Positions 15,695-24,183 of a stretch of DNA of 36,812 nucleotides are shown here, in pieces. The notes beneath the pieces were generated by a model. It made no database searches. It saw only the letters and a list, made by a program, of their open reading frames with translations, and was not told the origin of the DNA. Numbering within the stretch: position 1 is the first letter of the stretch; every line of letters begins with the position of its first letter. Origin of the DNA: Caryophanon sp. (GTDB lineage Bacteria; Bacillota; Bacilli; Bacillales_A; Planococcaceae); NCBI GenBank assembly GCA_018384745.1, contig JAHAYH010000023.1, positions 1 through 36,812 on the forward strand, given 5' to 3'. The position numbers and the translations under genes are program-made.

Positions 15695-16873
15695 TTATAC
15701 AGATTGTTGCGCTTCATATTGCGGCACTTTATGACGACTGCCGAGTGTGAACACGACGAAGACGCTGAACAATAATGCTGCAAATAAATATAAGAAGCTG
15801 CTCGTCGTTACGCTTAAATACGCACCGCCTAAAAACGGTCCTGTTAAACTGCCGACGCTAAACGCCATCCCGCAAATTAAATTGCCCGTTGGTAAATACG
15901 CTTTCGGTGTTAAATCCGCCATATACGTAATGCCAAGTGAAAACAGCGAGCCAGAGCACATGCCCGCAAATGCGACACAAGCAGCAACGACAAGCGGAGA
16001 ACTTTCAAAGAAGCTTGCCGCTAAAAAGCCTGCCGCCCCACCGAAAATGCCGATGCGAATCACGGCTTTACGCCCAATCTTATCGCCGAGTGCACCAAGT
16101 GGCAGCTGCGTTACAATCGCCCCAACAGCAAAGGCAGATAAAATAATCGTTACACTGTTTACCTCAAAGCCTATGCGGAGCGCATATACAGGAAACAGCG
16201 CGTTTAATGACGACTCAATAAAGCCGTACACAAATGGCGGTAAAAAGCCGAGCCAACCATATTTAAACGCCCATTTATAACGCTCTAGCCCGCCGCTTTG
16301 CTCCGATGTCATCATCGCTTCTGGCTTTTCATTTTTCACGAAGAAAATGAGTAGCCATGCAACACCACATAACGCTGATGAGATGATAAATGGCAACGTT
16401 TGTGATAGTTCGACAAGCCCTGCAAACAACGGGCCAACCGCAAAGCCGACACCAAACGACATGCCATAAATCGCCATTGCCTTCCCAAGCTTGTGCGAAG
16501 GCGTTGAGCTCGTAATCCATGTTTGCGTTGCAAAATGGAGCGCATGGTCACCAATACCGATAAACAGACGCAACACAAACCAAAACATGACGCTTTTCCA
16601 TAATGGAAACAGCAACAATGACGCGATGACTAGTGCACCACCTACGACAATAATCGGTTTATAGCCATATTGACGAAGGGGTCGCTCAATAAACGGTGAA
16701 ATAAGCAATGTACCGATATAAAGACCTGTCGCATTTAAGCCGTTCAATGTCGAGGATACGCCGTCTTGCTCAAAAATAATGGCAATGAGCGGCAACAACA
16801 TGCCTTGTGAAAAGCCTGAAATGGACACGATCATCACTAAAATAAAAAAACGCTTTCGTTCGTAGCTGTTCAT
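15695..16873 (-). CDS. MFS transporter
   Basis: The 392-residue protein has about twelve membrane segments in two halves joined by a charged loop (about 195-215). The second-half loop GALGDKIGRKAVIRIG is a classic major facilitator signature, and FIERPLRQYG is its first-half counterpart. Substrate unknown. The gene is monocistronic, with an upstream promoter, a roughly 240-base structured leader containing a terminator, and its own downstream terminator. This points to regulation by transcription attenuation. AGGAAGG lies ten bases before the ATG. Confidence 0.85.
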   Translation of the reverse strand: MNSYERKRFFILVMIVSISGFSQGMLLPLIAIIFEQDGVSSTLNGLNATGLYIGTLLISPFIERPLRQYGYKPIIVVGGALVIASLLLFPLWKSVMFWFVLRLFIGIGDHALHFATQTWITSSTPSHKLGKAMAIYGMSFGVGFAVGPLFAGLVELSQTLPFIISSALCGVAWLLIFFVKNEKPEAMMTSEQSGGLERYKWAFKYGWLGFLPPFVYGFIESSLNALFPVYALRIGFEVNSVTIILSAFAVGAIVTQLPLGALGDKIGRKAVIRIGIFGGAAGFLAASFFESSPLVVAACVAFAGMCSGSLFSLGITYMADLTPKAYLPTGNLICGMAFSVGSLTGPFLGGAYLSVTTSSFLYLFAALLFSVFVVFTLGSRHKVPQYEAQQSV

Positions 16874-16933
16874 ACATTCATTACCTTCCTCATACGTGGT
16901 ACAATCATTTCTTCATTATAATTGCACGCACAT

Positions 16934-16974
16934 AAAAAGCAAACTTATGTATAATATCCAATACATAAGCTTGC
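16934..16974 (-). terminator. Leader terminator upstream of the MFS gene
   Basis: Minus-strand arms GCAAGCTTATGTAT (16974-16961) and ATACATAAGTTTGC (16952-16939) form a 14-pair stem with one G-U, then five T. It lies about 60 bases before the start codon and downstream of the leader promoter. It would therefore stop transcription before the gene unless an alternative fold forms. Confidence 0.8.
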
Positions 16975-16984
16975 TATTGATAGG

Positions 16985-17110
16985 TAATGTTCATATAATG
17001 TACGCTTCTAGCAGACGTGATCAAGGTCTTGCTAACCGGGTTGCATTCAGCCTCCTCTTGCTGTGGATTTTCGCTAATGTAGTTTCACCTCGGCACCCTC
17101 TCCTTTAAAA
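16985..17110 (-). ncRNA. Structured leader, candidate riboswitch (thi-box-like)
   Basis: The minus-strand RNA carries, in order, GAGGGTGCCG, GGAGGCTGAATG, CAACCC, GACCTTGATCA and GAAGCGTA. The same order of GGGGUGCC, GGCUGAGA, ACCC, CUUGA/CUGAUC and GCGUA marks TPP riboswitches, with GGGU/ACCC as P2 and GCC/GGC as P3. The pyrimidine-recognising UGAGA is UGAAU here and the final GGGA is absent, so a normal TPP aptamer is doubtful. An alternative hairpin, TAGCAAGAC with GTCTGCTA, is also strong. Leader architecture is well supported; ligand class is not. Confidence 0.4.
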
Positions 17111-17122
17111 CTTTATAAAATT

Positions 17123-17151
17123 ACTTTAACACGACATCATCTTTTTGTAAA
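17123..17151 (-). promoter_or_regulatory. SigA-type promoter of the MFS leader
   Basis: Minus strand TTTACA (17151-17146), 17-base spacer, TAAAGT (17128-17123). The predicted start near 17116 gives a leader of about 240 bases before the transporter gene. Confidence 0.6.
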
Positions 17152-17213
17152 CTCAAAATATACAGAAAATTTAAAATAATAAATGTTTCCTAGAACAATT
17201 CAAAATTCATCCA

Positions 17214-17242
17214 TTGAAATATTCGGTCATTGCATATATGAT
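17214..17242 (+). promoter_or_regulatory. SigA promoter of the SE1561-family gene
   Basis: TTGAAA (17214-17219), exactly 17 bases, then TATGAT (17237-17242). The start codon is 32 bases further on. Confidence 0.7.
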
Positions 17243-17273
17243 GAAGGGGAATAAACTAAAGAGGTGCTTTTAT

Positions 17274-17459
17274 ATGAAACCAATTTCAGACAAAGATCAG
17301 CAAGTAAGCTATTTAAAGGAGCGTCTCCAAATCTTTTTAGAAGTGTTAGATGCCATTGACCCTGAAACAACAGAACTAGAAGACATCGACCGCTTAATTC
17401 AAATGATGGATGATTTAGAGCAAAAAATGGAGCAGTTTAACGGCCGCTCAGAAGCTTAA
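17274..17459 (+). CDS. SE1561 family small protein
   Basis: A 61-residue acidic, helical protein with QQVSYLKERLQIFLEVLDAI, then IDPETTELEDIDRLIQMMDDLEQKMEQF. It matches the small SE1561-family proteins conserved in Bacillales, function unknown. The pattern of leucine and isoleucine suggests a coiled coil or helical hairpin. GAGGTG at 17261-17266, eight bases before the ATG at 17274, fixes this start. An in-frame ATG at 17214 is inside the promoter -35 region and is rejected. It has its own promoter and terminator. Confidence 0.85.
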   Translation: MKPISDKDQQVSYLKERLQIFLEVLDAIDPETTELEDIDRLIQMMDDLEQKMEQFNGRSEA

Positions 17460-17471
17460 TGTATATAACAT

Positions 17472-17511
17472 AAAAAGTAGCAGCGAAGCACATTTCGCTG
17501 CTACTTTTTTT
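17472..17511 (+). terminator. Terminator of the SE1561-family gene
   Basis: Perfect arms AAAAGTAGCAGCGAA and TTCGCTGCTACTTTT around the loop GCACAT, ending in a T run. The A run on the other side may let it also serve the convergent DUF1963 gene in part. Confidence 0.9.
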
Positions 17512-17532
17512 AGGTCGTTGCGTTCGGCTCGC

Positions 17533-18306
17533 TCATCCACAGTCCCAGTTATAAAGCACGCGGCTAAAATCGCGCTTTGCTAAATCTTCGTTCGTAATGA
17601 AGAAATTCGCGATGCCGACATCTCCCCAAATTAAATCAAGATCCATTTGTGAATCAATTTGTAGCAGCATCGTCGTGTAGTGTTGATACTCATATTCACG
17701 CGGATCCGTTTGTGTAAAATAACTATAGCCACCAATTTGATGTAACGGTTGCGCATAATAAGCCTCAATGTAATCATCCCAACTATCGTAATCTTCCAAC
17801 ACATCCCCTACTAACGCAGGCGCGCGGAAATCAACTAAGCTAATTGGCTGCGTTTTTGGCGTAAACGTCATTTTTGCTTCCGTTGTCCCTGGCAAGATGA
17901 GCTCTTCTACGTCGTATGTTGGCAAGTCCTCTTCTGGCAACATCGGCTCGATTGTTTCATGGTAGATGACACGGAAGCCTGTTTGATTTGTACCATCGTC
18001 AAAATCCATGCCGTATAAATCGTCGTATGGATCGATAAAAAACTGCAAAATGCCCGTCGTTGGAAAATTCAAGTACGGTGGCATTTGTTCAAAATTTAAC
18101 TGCGCGAGTAATTTTAGCGGCTGCCCTTCTTCATTTGTCGGAAACGGCATATTTTCAGAAAAATATGGCACGCCAAATACTTTGCTATCGGTGCGTGAAA
18201 TCGCCTCACTTTTTTCGAGCGTAACGTGTATATACGGCTGTACACTTTGTTCAAAAACTGTTCGTGATGTCTCGAATGCTTGCGGTAATGTCAATTTTTC
18301 AGTCAT
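17533..18306 (-). CDS. DUF1963 (YwqG-like) protein
   Basis: A soluble 257-residue protein resembling the YwqG/DUF1963 family. It has GVPYFSENMPFPTNEEGQPL, LLAQLNFEQMP, GILQFFIDPYDDLYG, IGGYSYFTQTDPR and a terminal WGDVGIANFFI, in the usual order. The biochemical role of the family is unknown; members are common beside toxin and immunity genes, but no such partner is here. The start at 18306 follows AAAGGTGTGG. A further 25 upstream codons are open but lack a ribosome binding site. Confidence 0.85.
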   Translation of the reverse strand: MTEKLTLPQAFETSRTVFEQSVQPYIHVTLEKSEAISRTDSKVFGVPYFSENMPFPTNEEGQPLKLLAQLNFEQMPPYLNFPTTGILQFFIDPYDDLYGMDFDDGTNQTGFRVIYHETIEPMLPEEDLPTYDVEELILPGTTEAKMTFTPKTQPISLVDFRAPALVGDVLEDYDSWDDYIEAYYAQPLHQIGGYSYFTQTDPREYEYQHYTTMLLQIDSQMDLDLIWGDVGIANFFITNEDLAKRDFSRVLYNWDCG

Positions 18307-18434
18307 TTTTCGTCCACACCTTTCGATTGAAGTTACCCTCATTATAAAACACATGTTCGATTTTTTCAAACAAAAGTACAAAAGTTCTCACTAAAGCGCT
18401 TACTTTTCAGCTTTTATTCAACGCGGCAAAAGAG

Positions 18435-18440
18435 TATAAT
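18435..18440 (+). promoter_or_regulatory. -10 element of the fumarate hydratase promoter
   Basis: A perfect TATAAT 53 bases before the start codon. The -35 is not well conserved at 16-18 bases. Confidence 0.5.
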
Positions 18441-18492
18441 AAACGATGGAATTACCTAACACACTTTTTATTTTTCTGGGGGGAAAAATATA

Positions 18493-20031
18493 ATGGCATA
18501 CTTAGAAAACTTAGAGAAAAGTCTTTACAATTTAGTAACAGAAACATCAACAAACTTACCAAAAGACGTTCGTCGCGCAATTAAAGCAGCGAAGGAAGCA
18601 GAAAACGCTGGTACGCGTGCTGCAATGTCTTTAGACACAATTACAACAAACATCGTAATGGCTGAAGATAACGTATCTCCAATTTGCCAAGATACTGGTT
18701 TACCAACATTCAAAGTGTACACTCCAGTTGGCGTGAACCAAATCGAAATTAAAAAAGCGATCCAAACAGCTGTAGCAGCTGCAACAGGTGATGCAAAATT
18801 ACGTCCAAACTCTGTAGATTCATTAACAGGTAAAAACTCTGGTACAAACATCGGAGCTGGCTTACCAGTTATTAAATTCGAACAATGGGAAAACGACTAC
18901 ATCACAATTAAGTTAATTCTTAAAGGTGGCGGCTGTGAAAACAAAAACATCCAATACTCTTTACCAACTGAATTAGAAGGCTTAGGACGCGCTGGTCGTG
19001 ACTTAGACGGCATTCGTAAATGTATTTTACACTCAGTATGGCAAGCACAAGGTCAAGGCTGTTCTGCAGGCTTCATCGGCGTAGGTATTGGTGGCGACCG
19101 CTCTTCTGGTTACGATCTTGCAAAAGAGCAATTATTCCGTCACGTAGATGATGTAAACCCAATTGAAGACTTAGCGAAGTTAGAACAATACATCGTTGAG
19201 AAATCAAACACATTTGGTGTAGGTACAATGGGCTTCGGCGGTGAAGCAACATTACTTGGTTGTAAAATCGGCGTAATGGACCGCTTACCAGCATCATTCT
19301 TCGTATCTGTAGCGTACAACTGTTGGGCATACCGTCGCATGGCGATCGATATCAACCCTGAAACAGGCGAAATCATCAACTGGCACTACCAAGAAGGCGA
19401 AAAAATTACGTTCCGCGACGAAGAGCAACAAGAAGCTGGCGACAACAAAGTAGTAGAGTTAACAGCACCAATTTCTGAAGAGCAAATTCGTTCATTAAAA
19501 GTGGGCGACGTTGTAAAAATTACAGGTCGTATGTACACTGGCCGTGACGCAATCCACCACCACTTAATCGGTGAAGGCGTTGAAGCACCAGTTGATTTAG
19601 ATGGTCAAATCATCTACCACTGTGGTCCAGTAATGGCAAAAGACGAAAACGATAACTGGATCGTAAAAGCAGCTGGTCCAACAACATCAATTCGTGAGGA
19701 ACCATATCAAGGCGACATTATGAAAAAATTCGGTATCCGCGCAGTTATGGGTAAAGGCGGCATGGGACCAAAAACGTTAAAAGCATTAAACGAGCACGGT
19801 GGCGTATACTTAAACGCAATCGGTGGTGCTGCACAGTACTATGCAGACTGCATCAAGTCAGTTGATGGCGTAGACTTAATGGAATTCGGTATTCCAGAAG
19901 CAATGTGGCACTTATCTGTTGAAGGCTTCACAGCAGTTGTAACAATGGACTCTCACGGGAACTCATTACACGCTGATGTTGAAAAATCTTCATTAGAAAA
20001 ATTAGCAATGCACGCTGAACGCGTATTCTAA
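18493..20031 (+). CDS. Class I fumarate hydratase (4Fe-4S)
   Basis: Converts fumarate and malate in the TCA cycle with an oxygen-sensitive 4Fe-4S cluster. The 512-residue protein joins the alpha domain (about 1-290) and beta domain (about 330-512). C65 in ICQDTGLPTF, C190 in GQGCSAGF and C277 in YNCWAYR are at about the spacing of the three cluster cysteines of known class I enzymes. GPTTSIREEPYQ and VMGKGGMG mark the beta domain. Codon use is strongly biased to A/T-ending preferred codons compared with neighbours, suggesting high expression. It is single, with its own promoter and terminator. Confidence 0.93.
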   Translation: MAYLENLEKSLYNLVTETSTNLPKDVRRAIKAAKEAENAGTRAAMSLDTITTNIVMAEDNVSPICQDTGLPTFKVYTPVGVNQIEIKKAIQTAVAAATGDAKLRPNSVDSLTGKNSGTNIGAGLPVIKFEQWENDYITIKLILKGGGCENKNIQYSLPTELEGLGRAGRDLDGIRKCILHSVWQAQGQGCSAGFIGVGIGGDRSSGYDLAKEQLFRHVDDVNPIEDLAKLEQYIVEKSNTFGVGTMGFGGEATLLGCKIGVMDRLPASFFVSVAYNCWAYRRMAIDINPETGEIINWHYQEGEKITFRDEEQQEAGDNKVVELTAPISEEQIRSLKVGDVVKITGRMYTGRDAIHHHLIGEGVEAPVDLDGQIIYHCGPVMAKDENDNWIVKAAGPTTSIREEPYQGDIMKKFGIRAVMGKGGMGPKTLKALNEHGGVYLNAIGGAAQYYADCIKSVDGVDLMEFGIPEAMWHLSVEGFTAVVTMDSHGNSLHADVEKSSLEKLAMHAERVF

Positions 20032-20042
20032 TATGATTCACG

Positions 20043-20080
20043 AAACACTAAAGGAAGAGTTCTCTTTCCTTTAGTGTTTT
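20043..20080 (+). terminator. Terminator of fumarate hydratase
   Basis: Arms AAACACTAAAGGAAGAG and CTTTCCTTTAGTGTTT around TTCT, followed by more T. Confidence 0.88.
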
Positions 20081-20159
20081 TTTATTACGCCTTAAATAAC
20101 GGCGTTCGCAATTTGCCGATTAAACGCTCCACCACTCCCCTTTTCATTTGCTACTGTAC

Positions 20160-20165
20160 TATAAT
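20160..20165 (+). promoter_or_regulatory. -10 element of the first P-type ATPase gene
   Basis: TATAAT, 33 bases before the start codon, inside CTATA-N8-TATAG. No clear -35 and no good PerR or Fur box is seen here, unlike the paralogue downstream. Confidence 0.4.
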
Positions 20166-20197
20166 AATGGGTATAGAAGAACAATGGAGGGATGTGT

Positions 20198-22084
20198 ATG
20201 ACGGTCGAAGCGATGGAAAAGAAAGAACATATACTTGTAACGAATTTAAAAGCATACGGTGAGCTGCTGCTTGCAATCATCGTCGGCGTCCTTATTTTAT
20301 TTGCGTGGCGCATGGACATTGTCGGCTTAGAAACAGCCGCAATTTTAACGTATATTGCGGCGTTCTTTCTCGGTGGTTATACGAAAGCTAAAAGCGGCAT
20401 TTTAAAAGGGGTGCGTGAACGAAAGCTAAACGTTGAAATTTTAATGATTCTTGCTGCAGTTGGCGCATGCTTAACAGGCTACTGGACAGAAGGAGCGCTT
20501 TTAATTTTTATTTTCGCGGTCAGCGGTGCCTTTGAAACGCTCATTTTGCGCAAAAGTCAGAAGGATTTATCTGAACTCATTCAACTGCAGCCACAGCAAG
20601 CAGCCCTCGTACGCGGTGGGTTTGCGCCCATTCAAATTCCAATTGATGAGCTGACAATTGGCGATCACATTTTAGTAAAGCCTGGCGAACGCATTCCAGT
20701 TGATGGCGAAATTTTTAAAGGGAGCGCCACGATCGATGAATCCGCATTAAGCGGTGAATCGATTCCATTACATAAAGAAGTGGGCGATGCGGTATTTGCT
20801 GGTACGATGAATTTACATAACGCGATCACTGTCGTTGTGACAAAAAAAGCAACTGATACGGTATTTCAGCAAATATTAGCGTTAATGGAACGCGCCAAAA
20901 ATGATAAAGCGCCTGCACAAATGTTGCTAGAGCGCATTGAGCAGCGCTACGTACAAGTTGTGCTGCTCATCGTCGGCATCATGATGTTTGTGCCAATGCT
21001 CGTTTTTGATTGGTCATTTGAAACGTCCTTTTACCGTGCAATGGTACTGCTCGTGATTGCTTCACCAAGCGCGCTCGTTGCATCGATTATGCCAGCTACA
21101 CTCGCAGCCATTTCAACAAGTGCAAAACAAGGCATTTTATTTAAAGGCGGCAGTCATTTTGAAACGCTTAGTCGCGTACAGCAAGTTGTCTTTGATAAAA
21201 CAGGGACGCTTACAATGAGCATGCCAAAAGTCGTCGATTTAGTCGTCGCCAGTGATGTAGAACGCGATGATACGCTCCGTTTACTCGGCGCGATTGAAAG
21301 TAAGTCTAGTCATCCACTAGCAGAAGCGCTCGTGAAAGAACTATCGATTCGCTATACGCTCACATACGAAGCGTTAACCGTCGAAGAAATTGCCGGACAA
21401 GGGCTTATTGCGCATACGACGACGCGCTCGTTCCGCGTTGGTAATGAATCATTTGTTGGCACGCAAGCTGCGACTGCCTTTTTAGCGCAGCACAATATTG
21501 ATACACGCGGTAAAACATTCGTCTTTTTAGAGGAAGACGGTGTGCTACTCGCAGCGGCATCGCTGCAAGATCCGATTCGCCAAGAAGCAGCAGCAGCCAT
21601 TGCACAATTAAAAGCGCTGCACATCGAACCGGTGATGCTGACAGGTGATAACGAGCATGCCGCACAAAGCGTAGCCGAACTCGTTGGTATTACACACGTC
21701 GAGGCAAATAAACGTCCCGAGGAGAAAGCAGCGTATATTGAAGCGCAGCAGCACGTAGCGATGGTTGGCGATGGCATTAATGACGCCCCTGCCCTCGCGC
21801 TTGCAGATGTCGGCATTGCGATGGGCAAAGGGACAGCCGTCGCGCTTGAAACAGCGAGCGTTGCATTAATGGAAAATGATTTACGCAAGCTCGTTCAAGC
21901 AATTACATTAAGCCGGAAGCTACAGCGCATTATTACACAAAACATCGTCGTGTCGATTATTGTCATTGCGCTTCTTGTATGCACAAACTATTTACAAATT
22001 GTCAATTTACCGTTTGGCGTATTGCTGCACGAGCTAAGCGTCTTGTTCGTCATCGTCAACGGCTTACGCATGTTAAAACGTTAA
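20198..22084 (+). CDS. P1B-type ATPase paralogue with altered metal site
   Basis: A 628-residue heavy-metal-type P-type ATPase without an N-terminal metal-binding domain. The catalytic parts are intact: TGES-equivalent LSGES at about 184-188, DKTGTLT with D333, LTGDN, and GDGINDAPAL. The intramembrane SPC expected of P1B-4 pumps is SPS (289-291), and the HEGST of the last helix is HELSV (611-615), so both metal-ligand motifs are lost. The substrate has probably changed, or the pump is impaired. It is the upstream member of a tandem pair. GGAGG seven bases before ATG 20198 favours that start over ATG 20192. Confidence 0.9.
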   Translation: MTVEAMEKKEHILVTNLKAYGELLLAIIVGVLILFAWRMDIVGLETAAILTYIAAFFLGGYTKAKSGILKGVRERKLNVEILMILAAVGACLTGYWTEGALLIFIFAVSGAFETLILRKSQKDLSELIQLQPQQAALVRGGFAPIQIPIDELTIGDHILVKPGERIPVDGEIFKGSATIDESALSGESIPLHKEVGDAVFAGTMNLHNAITVVVTKKATDTVFQQILALMERAKNDKAPAQMLLERIEQRYVQVVLLIVGIMMFVPMLVFDWSFETSFYRAMVLLVIASPSALVASIMPATLAAISTSAKQGILFKGGSHFETLSRVQQVVFDKTGTLTMSMPKVVDLVVASDVERDDTLRLLGAIESKSSHPLAEALVKELSIRYTLTYEALTVEEIAGQGLIAHTTTRSFRVGNESFVGTQAATAFLAQHNIDTRGKTFVFLEEDGVLLAAASLQDPIRQEAAAAIAQLKALHIEPVMLTGDNEHAAQSVAELVGITHVEANKRPEEKAAYIEAQQHVAMVGDGINDAPALALADVGIAMGKGTAVALETASVALMENDLRKLVQAITLSRKLQRIITQNIVVSIIVIALLVCTNYLQIVNLPFGVLLHELSVLFVIVNGLRMLKR

Positions 22085-22090
22085 ACGACT

Positions 22091-22125
22091 AGCACGTATG
22101 GAGAGGTTTCCATGCGTGCTTTTTT
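22091..22125 (+). terminator. Terminator after the first ATPase gene
   Basis: A 12-pair stem, AGCACGTATGGA with TCCATGCGTGCT, loop GAGGTT, then T5. It separates the two ATPase genes into independent units. Confidence 0.88.
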
Positions 22126-22165
22126 GTTTCGTAAGCAAAATCCTTCCCTTCTACAACTACTTAGA

Positions 22166-22180
22166 TTATAATAATTATAA
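22166..22180. promoter_or_regulatory. PerR box, perfect
   Basis: TTATAATAATTATAA matches the PerR consensus TTATAATNATTATAA at all fixed positions. PerR is the Bacillus peroxide-sensing Fe/Mn repressor, and pfeT/zosA is one of its known targets. Confidence 0.85.
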
Positions 22181-22182
22181 AT

Positions 22183-22197
22183 TAATAATAATTATAA
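22183..22197. promoter_or_regulatory. Second PerR box, one mismatch
   Basis: TAATAATAATTATAA differs from the consensus at one position and begins two bases after the first box. A weaker third half-match lies around 22207-22221. Tandem sites suggest tight or cooperative repression. Confidence 0.65.
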
Positions 22198-22240
22198 ATA
22201 AAAAAATAATAATCATTTACAAGTAGAATGGAGGGCTTTT

Positions 22241-24121
22241 ATGTTAATTAGTAATCGAGAATCTTTATCAACAAATGAGAATGTTAAGGCATACGGTGAA
22301 TTAATTGCGGCCGCGCTTGCCGGTGTGCTCATCGTCATCGCGTGGCTCCTACATACGTACAACGCAGAACAATGGTCGGTCGTCATCTATATCGCAGCCT
22401 TTTTAATCGGTGGATATGCCAAAGCTAAAGAAGGGATTACCGAAACGATCCGCGAGAAAAAGTTGAACGTTGAAATGCTGATGATTTTTGCAGCGCTTGG
22501 GGCATGTATTACCGGTTACTGGGCAGAAGGTGCGCTGCTTATTTTCATTTTCGCAGTGAGCGGTGGCTTAGAATCATATGCGCTTAGTAAAAGCGAAAAA
22601 GAATTATCGGCATTAGTTGAACTACAACCTCAGCAAGCTACACGTGTCGAACAAAATACGCATGCCATTGTCGCTGTACGCGATTTACAGATTGGCGACA
22701 TCGTGATCGTAAAACCTGGGGAGCGTGTGCCCATTGATGGTGAAGTCGTAACGGGGCGTTCATCGATCGACGAAGCGGCTTTAAGCGGCGAAGCGGTACC
22801 TGTTGAAAAACATGTAGGTGATGATGTTTTTGCTGGTACACTGAATGGTAGCGGCGCGCTCACAATTTGCGTTACAGCAGAAGCGAAAAACACGGTGTTC
22901 CAACAAATTGTAACGCTTGTTGAACAAGCACAGCACGATAAAGCGCCTACGCAGCAATTCATTGAAAAATTTGAAGAGCGCTACGTACAAGCGGTGTTAA
23001 TCATTGTCGGCATCATGATGTTTTTACCGGTATTTGTGCTCGACTGGTCATTTGAAACAGCCTTTTACCGCGCGATGATACTGCTCGTTGTCGCTTCTCC
23101 TTGTGCGCTTGTCGCTGCTGTTATGCCCGCAACGCTTGCAGCCATTTCCGCTGGTGCAAAACAAGGGATTTTATTTAAAGGTGGACAGCACTTTGAGCAG
23201 CTCAGTCGCTTACAACGCATCGTGTTTGATAAAACAGGTACGCTGACGATTGGACAACCAACAGTTGTGGATGTTGCCGTGTCAGACGATGTAAATGAAC
23301 AGGATACGTTACAGCTACTTGCGACGATTGAACAACAGTCCCATCATCCCCTTGCACAAGCAATCGTGACATATGTCGAACAGCGCTATACACTGCATGC
23401 ACACGACGTAACAATTGAAGATTTGCCAGGCTTTGGTCTACGCGCCACATATGAAGGCAATGTGTATCACATCGGGAAAGCAGACTTTGTTGGCAAAGAC
23501 GCGGCACACGCATTTTTAGCAGCACATCACATAGATGCGGTTGGGAAAACACTCGTCTTCTTACAGCATGATGGGCATATTTTAGCGGCTGTTTCGCTGC
23601 AGGATACGGTCCGCGCTGAAGCAAAAGATGCAATTGCAGCATTGCAGCGTCACGGCATTACACCAGTCATGCTAACCGGAGATCATGAGCTTGCAGCTGA
23701 TGTTGTCGCAAAGCAGCTCGGCATAACGGAGGTGGTCGCTAACTGCTTACCTGCGACGAAAGCTAAATACATCCAACAACACGACCACATTGCGATGGTT
23801 GGCGACGGTATTAACGATGCCCCTGCCCTTGCGCTTGCAGATGTCGGCATTGCGATGGGCAAAGGGACAGCGGTTGCGTTACAAACAGCAGACGTTGCTT
23901 TGATGCAAAATGATTTACGTAAAATCGAACAAGCGATTCGCATGAGTAAAAAACTACAGCGCATTATTACACAAAACATCGTGTTCTCTGTCAGTGTAAT
24001 CGTGCTGCTTGTGTTATCAAACTTTTTACAGATCGTCAATTTACCGCTTGGCGTTATTGGACATGAGGGCAGTACGATTTTAGTCATTGTTAACGGCTTA
24101 CGCATGTTGCGCACAAATTAA
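22241..24121 (+). CDS. pfeT: PfeT/ZosA-type P1B-4 ATPase, ferrous iron efflux
   Basis: A 626-residue P1B-4 ATPase with no N-terminal HMA domain. The transport signature SPC is at 286-288 and HEGST at 608-612; D330 in DKTGTLT is phosphorylated; LTGDH and GDGINDAPAL form the ATP hinge. In B. subtilis the PerR-controlled member (PfeT, earlier ZosA) exports Fe2+ under peroxide stress, and two PerR boxes stand upstream here. The adjacent copy differs in both metal motifs. GGAGGG at 22230-22235 sets the start. A Zn or Co role is the alternative. Confidence 0.9.
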   Translation: MLISNRESLSTNENVKAYGELIAAALAGVLIVIAWLLHTYNAEQWSVVIYIAAFLIGGYAKAKEGITETIREKKLNVEMLMIFAALGACITGYWAEGALLIFIFAVSGGLESYALSKSEKELSALVELQPQQATRVEQNTHAIVAVRDLQIGDIVIVKPGERVPIDGEVVTGRSSIDEAALSGEAVPVEKHVGDDVFAGTLNGSGALTICVTAEAKNTVFQQIVTLVEQAQHDKAPTQQFIEKFEERYVQAVLIIVGIMMFLPVFVLDWSFETAFYRAMILLVVASPCALVAAVMPATLAAISAGAKQGILFKGGQHFEQLSRLQRIVFDKTGTLTIGQPTVVDVAVSDDVNEQDTLQLLATIEQQSHHPLAQAIVTYVEQRYTLHAHDVTIEDLPGFGLRATYEGNVYHIGKADFVGKDAAHAFLAAHHIDAVGKTLVFLQHDGHILAAVSLQDTVRAEAKDAIAALQRHGITPVMLTGDHELAADVVAKQLGITEVVANCLPATKAKYIQQHDHIAMVGDGINDAPALALADVGIAMGKGTAVALQTADVALMQNDLRKIEQAIRMSKKLQRIITQNIVFSVSVIVLLVLSNFLQIVNLPLGVIGHEGSTILVIVNGLRMLRTN

Positions 24122-24135
24122 TAAAGAAAGAAGGA

Positions 24136-24182
24136 ATCCCCCTTTGTGCAGTCGAATACATTGCATAAAGGGGGATGTTTTT
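24136..24182 (+). terminator. Terminator that also contains the next gene's ribosome binding site
   Basis: A 15-pair stem (24136-24150 with 24162-24176, one wobble) is followed by G and five T. The 3' arm contains AAAGGGGGAT, the only Shine-Dalgarno for the ATG at 24184. The hairpin can therefore both end the pfeT transcript and hide the downstream initiation site. Confidence 0.8.
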
Positions 24183-24183
24183 C

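Noticed and set aside
16985-17110. Lysine riboswitch, suggested by GGGTTGCATTCAG on the plus strand
   Set aside because: The similarity is on the wrong strand for the terminator and the MFS gene, and the other lysine-aptamer segments are missing.
20082-20197. PerR box upstream of the first ATPase (CTATAATAATGGGTA)
   Set aside because: The left half fits but the right half matches only three of seven positions.
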